Below are positions 37,041 to 48,987 of a DNA stretch of 64,000 nt, in pieces. A program made the position numbers and the translations under genes. This stretch comes from Psettodes erumei. Taxonomy: Eukaryota; Chordata; Actinopteri; Pleuronectiformes; Psettodidae. A model generated the notes under the pieces. It ran no database searches and had not been told where the DNA came from. It worked only from the letters and a program-made list of their open reading frames with translations. How positions within the stretch are numbered: the stretch's first letter is position 1; the number at the start of each line of letters is the position of its first letter. The stretch is from positions 310,001 to 374,000 of the forward strand of contig JAFBJZ010000457.1 of NCBI GenBank assembly GCA_016785225.1, read 5' to 3'.

Positions 37041-37403
37041 CTTCACTGGATAAATAAAAAAGGGAGATATCCCCCCCGAAAAATGTAAAAACATAAATCA
37101 TCATGTGCTATCTATGATGACCACAGGGAGCCAGTCCAGACAAACTTCAGTGCAAGAGTACAGTTTTTAATTGTTACTGTAACAAGGAAATACCACTTCT
37201 TCAATTTATTTTGAAATCATTCAGTACCTTCTCCAAATTAATCATTTCTGTAGTCGCAAATGTTGAATTAATTGAAGAGTTGACATTCCTCTTTGTTTTG
37301 TGGTAGATTCTTCTTTTCAGGGCATACTGTCATGTAGATCACAAAAGGAAAATTTAGTCTAATGTAAATTTTTCTAAGTCACTGTGTGAGAGGGAAGACA
37401 TGC

Positions 37404-37447
37404 TATGCCCCCGTGACCCTGAGATCACAGAGTGTCACCGGGGCATA
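37404..37447. other. 14-bp inverted repeat (hairpin)
   Basis: TATGCCCCCGTGAC (37404-37417) pairs with GTCACCGGGGCATA (37434-37447) with one mismatch round a 16-nt loop; CT/AG inside the loop can extend the stem. The arms are GC-rich in AT-rich surroundings. Confidence 0.75.
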
Positions 37448-37609
37448 AGAATAATAGAATTCTCTATGATTCATTCATCGCTCATTTGATTTTTTTTTTT
37501 CTTTCTAGACCTTTAACCATCTGTACAGTCAGTAGTCTCCTTATTTCCTGAATTTCTTGTTATTGTTTCTTCTTTTCTCCCTGTACCTCAGCTTGTTTCC
37601 TCAGTGTGA

Positions 37610-37760
37610 TAAAAGCACCGTCACTGATGATGGCCTCAGACGCTTAATGACCAATCAAAACACAGCCTGTTGAGATGGCAAGCAGCTAATCATTCATGAT
37701 TTGGGCTGAGAATATGGGGGTGGGATTGGCTGGGTCATGATTGGAGATGAGAACACAGAG
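37610..37760. promoter_or_regulatory. CNE-like island
   Basis: Contains CGCTTAATGACCAATCAAAA (TAATG plus a CCAAT box), GAGATGGCAAGCAGC, TAATCATTCATGATTTGGGC and GGGATTGGCTGGGTCATG. CCAATCA (37650-37656) and ATTGGCTGG are inverted CCAAT-type words about 75 nt apart. Noncoding. Confidence 0.38.
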
Positions 37761-38269
37761 GAGGAATGCAGAATTTACCGAGGAGAACTAGAAAACCATG
37801 TTATAATGCAGTAAATGGCTGGTATACAGTATCGCCAAGGCATATTTATTATTTTGGAATGTATGTTGTTTGGAAGCAAAACATTTGTCTTATTAAGATT
37901 ACATCTTCTCCTCCTTCATCACTGAAAAGAATCCAGAATCTGTGAAAATGCAAATATTGATGTGTTATACACACATTCTCCTATTGCACAGGAAATTCAC
38001 TCACATTTGCATGCACTATTTGCTATACAAATGTACAGATGCAAATACAAATGTGGTACCATATAATACACACAGCCAACTGAGTACACACACACATTAT
38101 ATGTCTTTCTTATAATAGGCACTCGTGCTGAGGTGCACATACAGTAAGCAAACTTAGACACACTCATACAAACACTCATGCTCAGTCACAGGTCACACAC
38201 GCACAAAAAAGCCCACAAAAACATGTACAGCGCGTCGCACATATGACACATAGCTTGAGGAGCCATAAT

Positions 38270-38545
38270 GCTCAGCCCACTGAAGGCAGCCACCCTCTGG
38301 GCTTTCTCCCTCTCTGACAGGGTGTCAGGCAGGCCTGTTCTCCAGCTGCTGGCTCGCGCTGAGTGAGAAACCAACCTAATGAGATCACTGGCATCCAATT
38401 CGGCGAGGGTCAGCGCTCATTTCGAGCAATTCATTTTTAATTGGTCTCAAATCTAATCCATTTCATAATGTCAGCTCCTGTGCTCATCTCGCCCTCGAGG
38501 CTGCTGAGTGACACAGAGTGATTCCCCTGATGTTGTTTGCACTGT
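38270..38545. promoter_or_regulatory. Long CNE-like island with CAATT-N7-AATTG
   Basis: About 275 nt of unique sequence rich in regulatory-type words: CTGCTGGCTCGCGCTGAG, ACCTAATGAGATCAC, ATCCAATTCGGCGAGG, then CAATT (38427-38431) and AATTG (38439-38443) as an inverted pair, CAAATCTAATCC and TTTCATAATGTCAGC. Several CpGs are retained. A minus-strand frame (38186-38398) is open, but its product is not recognisable. Confidence 0.42.
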
Positions 38546-38999
38546 GTGTTATTACATACCCTGAACTGATTGAGGATGAGGCTGTTATTGTTGCTTGGTT
38601 GGTGGTTTGCGTTGATGCAGGAACATCACTGCCCTCCAACGCTGATGATAATGTGTAATGAACCCGAAATACTGTAGATATTTCTCGTGTCTATTTCAAC
38701 GATGACATCAGCTCTGTCACAGTTCCGTTATGTCTGCAGAACGTCCATTTAAATATCAGCTATAAGAATCAGTGCAGGAAAACTGAAAGTGATGCTCTTC
38801 TCTTTCTCACTGCCTACTTTAGTGGAAAGTCTGAGCAAAGCACTCAGCCCTGAGCTGCTCCAGGAGAACTAATCAGTAGGAGACTGCACGGGGCAGCCCT
38901 CTTGTGTCAATGTTCAAGATGTCATTCTCTTGAAAGAACTAATATTAAAATGGCACGCTATATACACTATTTATCCATCATTTAAAAGAGACCGGCTGT

Positions 39000-40185
39000 G
39001 TCTGGATCCCTCTCTCCTTTCCTTTTATCTCTTCTTCTTTTATTTTCTTCTGCTTTCTGAGCTTCCCTTTCCTCCATCCAACTTGTGTGACCAGCTGTGC
39101 CTCCTGCTTTGCCTCCATCAAGTTGTCACTTCTAATTTGCTGTTTGTGCTGACTCCATCCCTGCTAGCAATCAGTGAAGAAGACATCCATTACTCCTCAT
39201 GGTGACAGGTTCCCTCAGACTCCCGCTGGACCTTAATGACACCTGACAGAACACAGGTTTACTACTTAGCAAACTCACCCCCCAGAGACAGCCGACGGGG
39301 CCTATTTGGCTAACACATTTTGCATGGTTTACAAGAAACAGACTGGGGAAGGTAACGCAAGAAGTCTTGTTTTGTCATGTCTTACAGGTCTCACACTGGC
39401 CCAGCAGGTTATTTTCAGGCTCTATGTTGACAAAGGAGGAAAGTTTGCCTGTTCTCTCTCCCTCCAGTCTCTTATTAGCAGACTGATATAAAACAAAGAA
39501 AACACATTAAACTACTTGTGGTTTCACCAGGTAATTCTGTTGATAGAAATCATATTCAAGCAGATCAGAATTGCCCATGGCTCTGTGTGCCAGGCTGCAA
39601 GAAGCTTCTATGTGAGTGTTGTTGTTGTTGCCTCCATGTTTTCTGTCCATTAAAAGGCTGTTTGTTTGGTAGTTGCTGGATTCTTTAGTCAAGGCTATTT
39701 GCTATTTTGTTGACCAAAAGGAACAAAGTGGGTGCTTATGAAATGCAGATCCCCGTGGCGATGCAGAGGGACAGATGGGTTTTGAATGCCAAAAAGTTTA
39801 ATGGTGGTTTCGACAGTGCAATAGTCAACATAAGTTGATCTTACTGATGGGACTTTGTGGGTCTTTATGTGAGGAGGGGTAGGGGATGGGATGTGGACAT
39901 AAATTAGCATCAAAGCCCATGATGCAACATCCCTGGCAGGAGAAGAAGGTCTGACCATTTGATATTAAAGTATCGACTGCAGGTTTGAGGCCTGTCAACC
40001 GTGTAAATAATGTTGTTAGTGTTTGTGTTGTGTTTACAAGATGTTTCATTAAAGACGATGATGCTCATTAAAGAATGTCAAACGCCAAAGTCTACCTCCC
40101 CTGTTGCCTCGCTGTCCTGCTCCTCACCAGAGATATACAATGCTATCAATCAGTCAGTTTAAGCAGAAAGCAATGAAAAGAATGT
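39000..40185. other. Noncoding stretch with pyrimidine-rich start
   Basis: 39000-39080 is T/C-rich (TCTCTCCTTTCCTTTTATCT). The rest is unique with no gene or repeat recognised. A short TTG run lies at about 39617-39631. Confidence 0.45.
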
Positions 40186-40189
40186 GTCA

Positions 40190-40320
40190 AAGGGGATCAT
40201 AGCATCATTAAAATGTGAGCATTTTTTTCTCTTGCTACTGGGCCCTGTTCTTTATTATACAGCATGTGCTCATTAGGTGTGCAAGGCAAACTCTCTTTGG
40301 GACCATAAACATTTCAACTG
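40190..40320. promoter_or_regulatory. CNE-like island
   Basis: Contains GCATCATTAAAATGTGAGC, CTACTGGGCCCTGTTC, TTTATTATACAGCATGTG and CTCATTAGGTGTGCAAGG. TAAT cores with unique flanks. Weak call. Confidence 0.27.
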
Positions 40321-41604
40321 ACTTCAACTGAGAAGCTGACCCACCAAGTGGAGTCATTAACTCTTATATTGCTGCCTGTCCACAGACAATTGAAAGCATA
40401 CAGAAACACCTACCACCTCATTTGGCAAGCACAGCCTCCTCACTGAGGGTGACAGTGTTGGACCTTAAGCAATTGGTTTAAATTACCACACATATAAGGC
40501 AATAAACTAATAGGATGAGTGTCCTTACTCCTTCCTTGGGTGCAGAGTTTTAGCTCTGTGATTTACTATTTACAGTTCATCTCATGTTAATTTCCTCTTA
40601 AAAGTGTCCTCTTAATTAAGTGAACAGTGCTGAAAGACAACTTTATGTACACTTTTCTTTCATCATTAAATCAAAGGCATGATTTGAATTACACAATGTC
40701 AATGCTTAGCAAGTGAAGATTTAGTTATGACATTATTACTACATCGCCACTGTAACTCAGCATCCCTCAACCTCAATAAGCCCAGATGACAAGGAGTTAT
40801 TTTAAGTTCATTTTGGACCATGCTGCAGTAGTTGAACATCCAATAGGACATCTAGGACCAATATTGATTGTTGGTGGAAGGTGGAAGGTGGAAATCTCAG
40901 ATGAAAGGAATAGGTTGATGTTTTGGAACGTACATCTTATATTTGCTTTGTTGTAGAGATGAACAACCAGTGGAGGCACATCATCCTCCATCCTCAATAG
41001 AAAAAAAATTGCTGTCTTTTTTGTTTTTACTCTTTGTTCTCTGTACAGATCAAACACAATATGGCATCTTAATTAGAGTGCTTTAGAGATGTTATTGGGC
41101 AGATCTTGTTATTTTTGTAGTTTGTAATCTTTGAGCTAAGTTAGGGTAACTGCCTACTTTCCTCTAACACCACAGACTTGAGAGTGGTGTCATAACACTC
41201 ATATTTTAGCCATATGGTCTTTGTTTCCATATCTCACCTTTGTCTCAGGCAAAGGTAAAACAAGAAACAGAAGTTATATTGTAATTACACAGTGCTTTAT
41301 TTGTACAGTACAAGGCCTCACAGGAAAGAGAAAGAAACCGGGTGCTTTATGTAGCAAAAGGTTTTGAAAGGGAACTATATGTATATTCCGGGTCAATCAG
41401 AATCTATTACTAATGCAAAATTTCAAGAACTTGTGTACCTGCATTAGACTGTCTGCAGTCGGCCTGGCTTTGTACCTCCAGTCTTTGAGATCCCACTTTG
41501 ATTGCAGTCAGCATGTATCTGCCAGCATCTTCGTCATCCTTGCATGTGTATGTACATGTGTACATAAGAGGGCCTTACCATTGTCCTTGATGAAGACTCG
41601 ATGG

Positions 41605-41640
41605 TTTGCCAGAATGAAGAGGGATGGAAGAGGGATGGAA
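41605..41640. repeat. Short tandem duplication AGAGGGATGGA
   Basis: The unit AGAGGGATGGA appears twice head to tail, then a decayed third copy leads into a GGA-rich patch. Confidence 0.6.
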
Positions 41641-41659
41641 GAGGAGGAGCAGCAGGATG

Positions 41660-41800
41660 GGAGCAATGGCAGTAAAAACATGGCTGAGCACCTGCCCACA
41701 AAACCCGACTGCCAGCTCATAAAGCAACTCTACAGCTCGCTGCTGCCTCATTAATCCTTCTGCCTCTGATGTTGGCTTTATGTTGACAGGTCTCCCTATG
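41660..41800. promoter_or_regulatory. CNE-like island
   Basis: Contains GGCTGAGCACCTGCCCAC (an E-box CACCTG), CCAGCTCATAAAGCAACTC, CTGCTGCCTCATTAATCC and GTTGGCTTTATGTTGACAGG. Two open frames cross it, but codon bias and product do not support an exon. Confidence 0.35.
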
Positions 41801-42164
41801 CACAAAGATGTGATTTGACTCATGTTTTCAGAATTGCCTGTACTGGATTTCCTTTGTGAAGAGTGGATTAAGATGATCAGATTATCAGTTTCCTAAAAAG
41901 CACAAATGCAGGTTCTGCCAGTCCTACCAGGCCTGACTGCATGCACACAGGAGTAACAGTGCTCCAGCATGACAAGAAAACTTCAATCCAACCATTTGTT
42001 AAATCTCTCTTTCACAATTCACCAGAACAAGAGCAAGTCAGTTAATGACTAAGCTGCTCTAAATGGTCAAATGTCTCATTAGTTGTATGTAACTGTCCAT
42101 ACACCCTGCTCACCCAGCCCAACCAGGCCACTGACATGTAAAATTCAAAAGCTAAAGTGCCTTC

Positions 42165-42235
42165 AAATGGTTGTTGGCAATGAAAATTAATGGCAGCTCA
42201 GGACAATAAAGCCACATTACACCATAAAAACTCCA
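42165..42235. promoter_or_regulatory. Short CNE-like island
   Basis: TTGGCAATGAAAATTAATGG, CAGCTCAGGACAATAAAGCC and ACATTACACC follow in unique sequence. A homeodomain-type ATTAATGG and a SOX-type ACAATAAAG are present. Confidence 0.3.
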
Positions 42236-42781
42236 TTTTGGATTCACATTATCCTCAGAGCCCATTTTTTTCTCTTATTTTATGTTTGGGTCTGTGTCCT
42301 GTACCAGAGTCTCAGCAGCTATTATGACATAGATCTGGTTGTTATAGGGAGTAAAAATCGAACATCATCACGTTTCATTCTCCTTGGTGGCTTATTTCAA
42401 GACAAACTGTTTGACAAAATACTTTTAACAACAAAGAGGAACAGATTATTCACTTTGAGTGTATACATGAATATACTCTCATATGTTCCAAACTACTAAT
42501 CTAAATGTGCATGTGTATTCATTCATTTTGTTTATTTGTTAAAAGCTGTAATCAACAATTTCTCTTAGGACCCAAAATTCTGTACAGAAAGGGAACATTT
42601 GGAAGTTACACCGTGTATAGGTCCAATAGCACTTGACCTGACCCATATCATATTTTAGCATACTGTACATTTCATAATTTGCCTGTAATTGTATACCAGA
42701 TGAATGAGCCTTGTCGCCCCTTGAAAAGACCCTTTTATTAAACCATTGTGATGCTGTCCATGTAATTCAGTCACCCAATCT

Positions 42782-42808
<27 letters not shown>
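42782..42808. repeat. (CA)n microsatellite
   Basis: About 13 pure CA units. Confidence 0.95.
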
Positions 42809-42812
<4 letters not shown>

Positions 42813-44160
42813 ATTTGTGCAACTGTACTGAAATTACATTTTGATATAAAAAAAAGCAATGTGTGAACTCACCTTGAAAGGGTATCAGTGCTTTTAGTAT
42901 TATTTTGCATAGCTAATGGATCAAGCAGTGTGGATACAACACCAACAAGCCTCACACATGAACAGGATCCTCACAGATCCATTGCTTATTACATGAAGAA
43001 GTTTCAGCGATAATGTTTCACTACATACTATAAAAAGTGTTGTCAGAAACACAGATAGTCCATAAATTAGACCGATCATTACATTTTTGTAAGTGTGTAA
43101 GTGTATAATTCATCACTGAGGAACCCCTGTTCTGAATTAAATGATACGAAATATGTTTAAAAAAATTATCTGCAGTCACAAAACCAATCATAAATTGAAT
43201 AATAGTAGAGTTTTTTAAAAAAGATTCCCTTCTCTGACTTTGCTGGGAGAGCAGGCAGTAGGTGATACCAGTGGTGTATAAGGTTAATTGCTGATTAACA
43301 TGGATGATCCTGTGATTAAAAAACATCATTCTGTTGTGTAGTTGTACCACTACACCCAAAAACCCTCCTCTCACCATGTGAAGTGGAACTTGTTAAACCT
43401 TGCCAATTAAGCCAGTTTTATTTGACAAAACTATACAAAATGGTAAATTCAGCCGTTGAGCAATAGTTGAGTTTTAAGAGCACTAGAAGGAACATGTATT
43501 CAAGCCCATTTCATTATCAGTGACAAAGCAGGGCCAGAGAAGAAACTCTTTAATCTTTCAAAAGTAGTAGCCATCAGCAATTACATGTTGTAACGGTATA
43601 TGACTTTCTAAAGCCATATTTGTTTCTTCTACACTGAAGAAAGTATAAACATGCGTGTCACACAGCAAATCACACAGCAGTGACTTTAAACAGCGCACAC
43701 AACATCTATCCTAGATTAGCACTGTCTCAGGAATGATAAATGCACTTCTTTTACAGTTGCCTGTAAAACCACTGTTTGGAGATTTCTTAATCATCAGGTG
43801 GTACGGGCAGCTGTGAGTGGATGAGCTGAACAGAAGCCAGGACAATAACATCGCACATTAATAGTTCCTACGGGGAAAGTGGCTTGTGACAGCAGTGGAG
43901 GGGAGACCACAGATACAGAATACAGAACACCACAAGTACTGAGTAAAGGGGAGTGAGTAGTTTCAACAAAGGAGTGTTTTCCTTGCATGTCAGAGGTGAA
44001 TGCACTACATCATAGTCATGAGTTGGTTTTGGGATTGAATGACATGGTGCATGTGTTGGTGTGTGCATGTGCAGCTGAGGCTGGTCACATCACGAGAGGC
44101 GCACACATGCAGATCCAGAAATATGCGGGTAATATGCTGTCATGCAATTAAATATGCATA

Positions 44161-44229
44161 TTATATATATGTAATATGCATATATATATACAGTATGTAT
44201 ATACATACAGACATACATACATATATTTA
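44161..44229. repeat. AT / ATAC / CATA-type simple repeat
   Basis: TATATATATG, GCATATATATATAC, GTATATACATACAG and ACATACATACATATAT follow one another. A compound, partly palindromic simple repeat. Confidence 0.85.
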
Positions 44230-44771
44230 TCATAGGTCCCAGAGTCATAAACTGTGTTAAATTTAAGATTGAATTTATGAAGCTTCCTATACAGACTGAC
44301 AGCATGCTCACACCTTGTTACACTTACCAAGCATATGGTAGAGTCGAAATGTACTTTGTAGTTTCCCAGATTATTGGAGAGACTGTAATTATCATCCAAG
44401 GGATGATTATGTTCATTGCCATGGTGAGAGATTTGAGGCATCATTGTCTTACATGAAATACAACTATACTGTGACTTTTTCTTCTCTTAGCTGACCTATT
44501 TAATTAAAAAAATCCCAGAGTGAACTGCAATGTGGGGATTTGAGGATGTGGCCAAAGAGATGGAAAAAAACCCATACCATTACATGAAATTATGTTTTAT
44601 TTTTCTCCCCTTGTTTTTTGTGAAGCACTAGATACTTTTACATCTCCAGAGCATGTAAATTCCTTTCAGATCTAAGATTAAGTGTTGAGTGTTACACCTG
44701 AGCAGAAATAGAACTATGTGTGTTTATGCCACTAAGTTTAATTGGCATTTGCCCTTCATATGTACACAGTA

Positions 44772-44794
44772 TGTGTGTGTGTGTGTGTGTGTGT
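44772..44794. repeat. (TG)n microsatellite
   Basis: About 11 TG units after ACAGTA. Confidence 0.95.
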
Positions 44795-44913
44795 TTAAAT
44801 GTGCATAATAAAGAATATTACTCTCAGAGCTTGTTCCCAAATTAAGGGGATCACAGTAGTATTTAAGTATTCATGGAAAAGCTATTAAAATATATTAATA
44901 GGTTTCTTTTGCA

Positions 44914-44939
44914 TGTGTGTGTGTGTGTGTGTGTGTGTG
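44914..44939. repeat. (TG)n microsatellite
   Basis: 13 TG units, followed by GTAGCATAAATGAACT, a motif that also borders the (TG)n at 48961. Confidence 0.95.
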
Positions 44940-46094
44940 CGTAGCATAAATGAACTAGACATGCAGCTGAAAGGGCTCTGGGGAGGCAAGGGGAAGGGCA
45001 AATGCTTATTGGAGTTCATAGAGAGAGAGAGGGCAACTTCCCACAACAGTGTGTTTGAATTAATCATGCGGTGACAAATATCTGTTCACTGTATCTTAAT
45101 ACAATAATCACATGCCATGTGAAAGAGCAGTTGGAGAGTCACAGGACTTATGTAGTGTCAGTCCTCAATTAGTTACAGTCAGTTGCTCTATGAATTAATC
45201 ACTTCACAGCCAGTAAGAAGTGGAGGAACTATAGAAGTGATCAGTTACTCTTTCAGTGAACATATGACATGTCATTTAGAGCTTTATGCCAATCCTTTAA
45301 GGGTCAGGGTCAGTACATTTAGGGTGCAAGGACATTAGCTCAGAGTCTGAGGGTGTGTGAACCCTGCACCCTCACTATAGTCCAACGATAGGCTTCTGGA
45401 TCACTGTGTGCAGGCATTGAGGCTAATGTTATGCTAGTTGCTGATGATCAGTACTTACCTCCAAATCATAGGCTGGCTGTAAATCCAAAAAGCCTATTTT
45501 CTATTTCTTCAAGTGTAAAGCACAGTGGATGAGCTGTTGGTGTGGAAGCTTTGGAATTGCAGCAAAAGCACCTTATGTACTGCAACAAAAGTCATGTCGT
45601 GATGGAACTAATTACTTTTGCTGTTGTTGAGTTAGTAGCATTGATTTATCAGTGAGTACTATATAACCAGTAACTTGGCCACCAGTGGTTTCAAGGGACT
45701 GAATGTAAGAATATAAATGACGGTGCACACCTGCACAACCATGCATATGTGTTTTATGAGCACTGATTGTTAGTATGATCAGTTGTAGCAAGTGCTATAT
45801 TTTAGGGTCTTAAAAAGAATTCAGAATCTGTACACATATCTGTCCGCCAGGTGTGTCAGCATGACATGTTTTATCCATAACTCCACAGCAAAAGAAATAA
45901 TGTTTATATAGTCTTAACATCTTGTATTCTTTCTTAATTGAGATCGTAAAGGTAACTGCACAACCGGAAGGACGGTTAGGTATACTTGTAAACTCCAAAC
46001 ATTGCGTCTCATTAAGGACAAAGCTCTAAACTCTCCTAATAGGCGGCAGGTCAGCCATCCTGTGACTATTTTCTAAACAAGCAGAATTTTTCTT

Positions 46095-46190
46095 TATCAC
46101 CTTTTCTTCCCGGCCATTTGATTAGCTTTAAGATGACTTTGCTTGCAAGTCGGTGATGAATAAAACATTTGTTTGTAGGCCCCAAACAGC
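46095..46190. promoter_or_regulatory. CNE-like island
   Basis: TTTATCACCTTTTCTTCCC, CGGCCATTTGATTAGC, TTTAAGATGACTTTGCTTGC and AAGTCGGTGATGAATAAAAC run consecutively. GATTAG, GATGA and ATAAA words occur in unique sequence with retained CpGs. Confidence 0.38.
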
Positions 46191-46689
46191 AGTGGTGTGA
46201 ATGTTAATCAGTACAACAATGTCACAGTTTGAGGAAAATTTCATTACCATACGTGAGCCCATATAGTGCAGCATATAAACAGTGTATAATACAGTTGAAA
46301 ATGAAATGAAAGTAAAGATTGCCACTTAAATAATATAGTTCGTTATATAACTGACTCTGTTCATTAGGAGCCTAAGTGTTGTATAGATTTTGTCTAGTCT
46401 ACTAAAATGTGGCAGAAAAAAATGCTCTGTCACCCATTCAAAAAGTAGATGGGGTGATAAGATTTCCCTTCCAGCCCAGAATTCCCTTCCACAGACACAA
46501 ACATGCACACACAAAATTCCCACTTATGCACACACATACACATCCACTCCCTTCCTTCCTTCTTCCCCTCCAGAGTGTCTCTCTGGTTCCTCTCTCCCCA
46601 GCTGGGATTATTTACCACCACATCCAGCAGCTACAGCTACTCTGCCCCAGGAATGCCTGCAGCCATGCAGCAATCAAAGCGAAGCGTCA

Positions 46690-47240
46690 TCCTCTACCAC
46701 CTGCACCCATGGGAGCCAGGAAGGGAGAGGGAAGAAGAGTGGAGGGTAAGGGGAGGGGGAGAGGACAGTTAGGGAGAGGGATAGAGACAGGGGGACGGAG
46801 AAGGAAATCAGGAGAGATGAAAATCTGAAACCTCTGGGAGAGTGTGAAGGAAAGAGTGGAGGGATAAGCAAAAGCGAGACACTGGCAGCGAATACTTCTT
46901 ACCCACTTGGGCTCTGCGGGACCCATGGAGACAAAACCAAGAAAGGAAAAAGGGAGAGAGAACAGATGGAGACAGAGGCAGATTTAAAAGCAAAGGGATT
47001 AGCGTTAGGAGGTGGATTGCAGGATGTAGAAAAGGTAAAACTGGAGATTAGGTGAAGATGAGATCAACTACATACTTTTTGAGACAAAGGGAGTGGAAAA
47101 AAGAATCGGGGAAAAGAGAGAAAAGAAAGGATGAAGAATGAGCAGTGAAAGAAGGGTTTTAAGTTCACCTTAAACCTGCAGCCCATGAGGGGAGAGGAGA
47201 GACAGAGAAGGAGAAAACAAGGAGGAATAAAGGAATGGGA
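46690..47240 (+). repeat. Polypurine-rich domain
   Basis: About 550 nt in which the plus strand is overwhelmingly A/G: GGGAGCCAGGAAGGGAGAGG, GGGTAAGGGGAGGGGGAGAG, then GGGAGAGGGATAGAGACAGG and many GAAAGGA-type runs. Such strand asymmetry can form triplex (H-DNA) or G-rich secondary structure. It explains the cluster of highly charged plus ORFs and serine/proline/leucine minus ORFs here (46390-47519), which I do not call genes. Confidence 0.75.
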
Positions 47241-48239
47241 AAAGGTCAGGATGGAAAAAAGAAGGAGGGAGAGGTTGACACATTAGAATTAAAAAGGTTG
47301 AGTTGGCAATGTGACAGATTGAGAGAAGAGATTAATAATGGCATTACCAAAAGAAAGCAATTTGAAGGTAAGGAAAGAGTCAGAAGGATCAGCAGCAGGA
47401 AGATGTTTAGACCAGCCGACCAACAACAGAGAGAGAGTTACAGTTTATTGACCGTGAACAACCAAGAGGGCAACAACAAGAAGCAAGAAGCCAACTGCGT
47501 GGCCTCAGAAGAAGTATGAGTCTTGTTCCTGTATCAAAGGTTTCATCTTAATGATTTAATATTTAATTATACTAGCAGAAAACATGATTACCCCAACCAA
47601 GTCCCTTTGTATTTCTTATCGGCCTCAATCTTGTTATCTATATCTGCATACATTTTTTGGACAGGAATATCTGATGCACACCTTTGCCTTAACACGTTTC
47701 TCATTTTCTCCTTTTGACATACATTTTCAAATGCAATTGTATATTACTATACAACTAATTTATAATAATATATTTAGAACTATAGTAATATGTTCATTGA
47801 CCTGGAAGGCCAAGGTCCTGGGATTCATTTATTTTGTGCAAGAGTAGGCTTTATAGCTGGGCTTGTTGTGAAATTTCAACTCAACCCTGCATGCAATTCT
47901 AATTATTAAATACTGCAATGATCCTACCTAAGGTATATTGTTGTTGCAGTTCAGTTGTATGGAAACCGATTTTTTAGCTGTAATTATAAATGGGGTTTGA
48001 CTTTGCCCTAAAACACTTGACAGGTGCTTAACTGCATCATCATATTTTAATCAAATTTTAATCTACCATGCTAATTATCTATCACTATTATTATTTATGA
48101 TAGTAGACTTTATATTAGAGGGGATTATTCAAGCCTTAACTGACTTTTGAAAGTTCCACAAAAACAAATTCTTTTTCTGTTTCCAAATTTTATCCTTATA
48201 TGTCTGTGTGGATATATCAGTAATTTAAAACAACCCTTT

Positions 48240-48560
48240 GAAGCAGGGTTTCAAATCAAGTGAAGCCACAGTGTACTGCCTCAAGCGCAAGCTTTTCCCC
48301 TAATAGCTGCCAATGCAGAAAGCTTAGTCGATCCCCAATTATACCATGATAAAGTTAGTCTCTCTTAATTGTCCATTAAGGTAATTATCACACGCAGTAA
48401 TTGCCTTTCAAAATAATGGGCACCAAAATTGCCCGGTAGCTGAATTTTGATAAGCACATCACCTAAATTAGGCCCATGATGTTTTACCTGAGTGATAAAA
48501 ATGCACCAGGGAATGATTAAACCACAGGAAAAAACGTTTCTGAGATCATTAAATGCTTAA
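48240..48560. promoter_or_regulatory. Strong CNE-like island, about 320 nt
   Basis: Best enhancer-like block in the window. It contains CCCCAATTATACCATGATAA, the inverted pair CTTAAT / ATTAAG (48364-48369 and 48375-48380) round TGTCC, GGTAATTATCACACGC, CAGTAATTGCC, GATAAGCACATCACC, CTAAATTAGGCCC, GAGTGATAAAAATGCACC and GGAATGATTAAACC. Homeodomain and GATA-type cores recur every 20-40 nt in high-complexity sequence with no repeats and no coding frame. Function is inferred. Confidence 0.48.
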
Positions 48561-48854
48561 GCAGCACAGCTTCCCTTTGAAACTGCATGAAGAAAACCAG
48601 AAAATTGACAGATCTGTCACCAAAAAAAAATCACCAAATAATGCAGAACTGAGTGGGCGGGTTTTGCCAGGATGACCAAATGGAGCGATGAAGAAAGTAG
48701 AATAAAAGTGCAGGTAGAGGAAAAATCAGTATGAAAATGAGCCAAACATAAATGCAGAAAGGAGTGCAACAGAGAGGGGGCGATGAAGGAGGGAGTATTG
48801 GGACGCCTGCTGGGCCTCCTGTGAAGTGACAACCCGATAAACACCTGAGACTCA

Positions 48855-48956
48855 CACGATGATGATGGGCATCAAGGAGCGAAATGCAGCCTGGCTCTTG
48901 CTCGCTTCTTCGCGTCTGGCAATAATGGTAATAAACAGCAGCATAAATGAGCTTGC

Positions 48957-48987
<31 letters not shown>

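Larger units (their letters stand above)
42850..46090. other. Noncoding stretch with simple repeats
   Basis: Apart from the tandem repeats listed separately, I see no gene. ATGACATGTCAT at 45264-45275 is a perfect 12-bp palindrome. The ORF at 43021-43377 (minus, 118 codons) has no family resemblance. Confidence 0.45.

Noticed and set aside
36598..37053. 151-codon plus ORF
   Set aside because: The first half is a pyrimidine-rich tract and the second half crosses the CpG-rich patch; the two halves have different character and no recognised domain.
46390..46828. Overlapping ORFs of 119 and 139 codons
   Set aside because: Made by CA-rich and polypurine low-complexity sequence; all frames are open because few stops occur in such DNA.
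47235..47519. 94-codon Lys/Glu/Arg-rich ORF resembling a coiled coil
   Set aside because: The charged composition follows from the purine-rich strand; no homologue recognised and no splice or promoter context.
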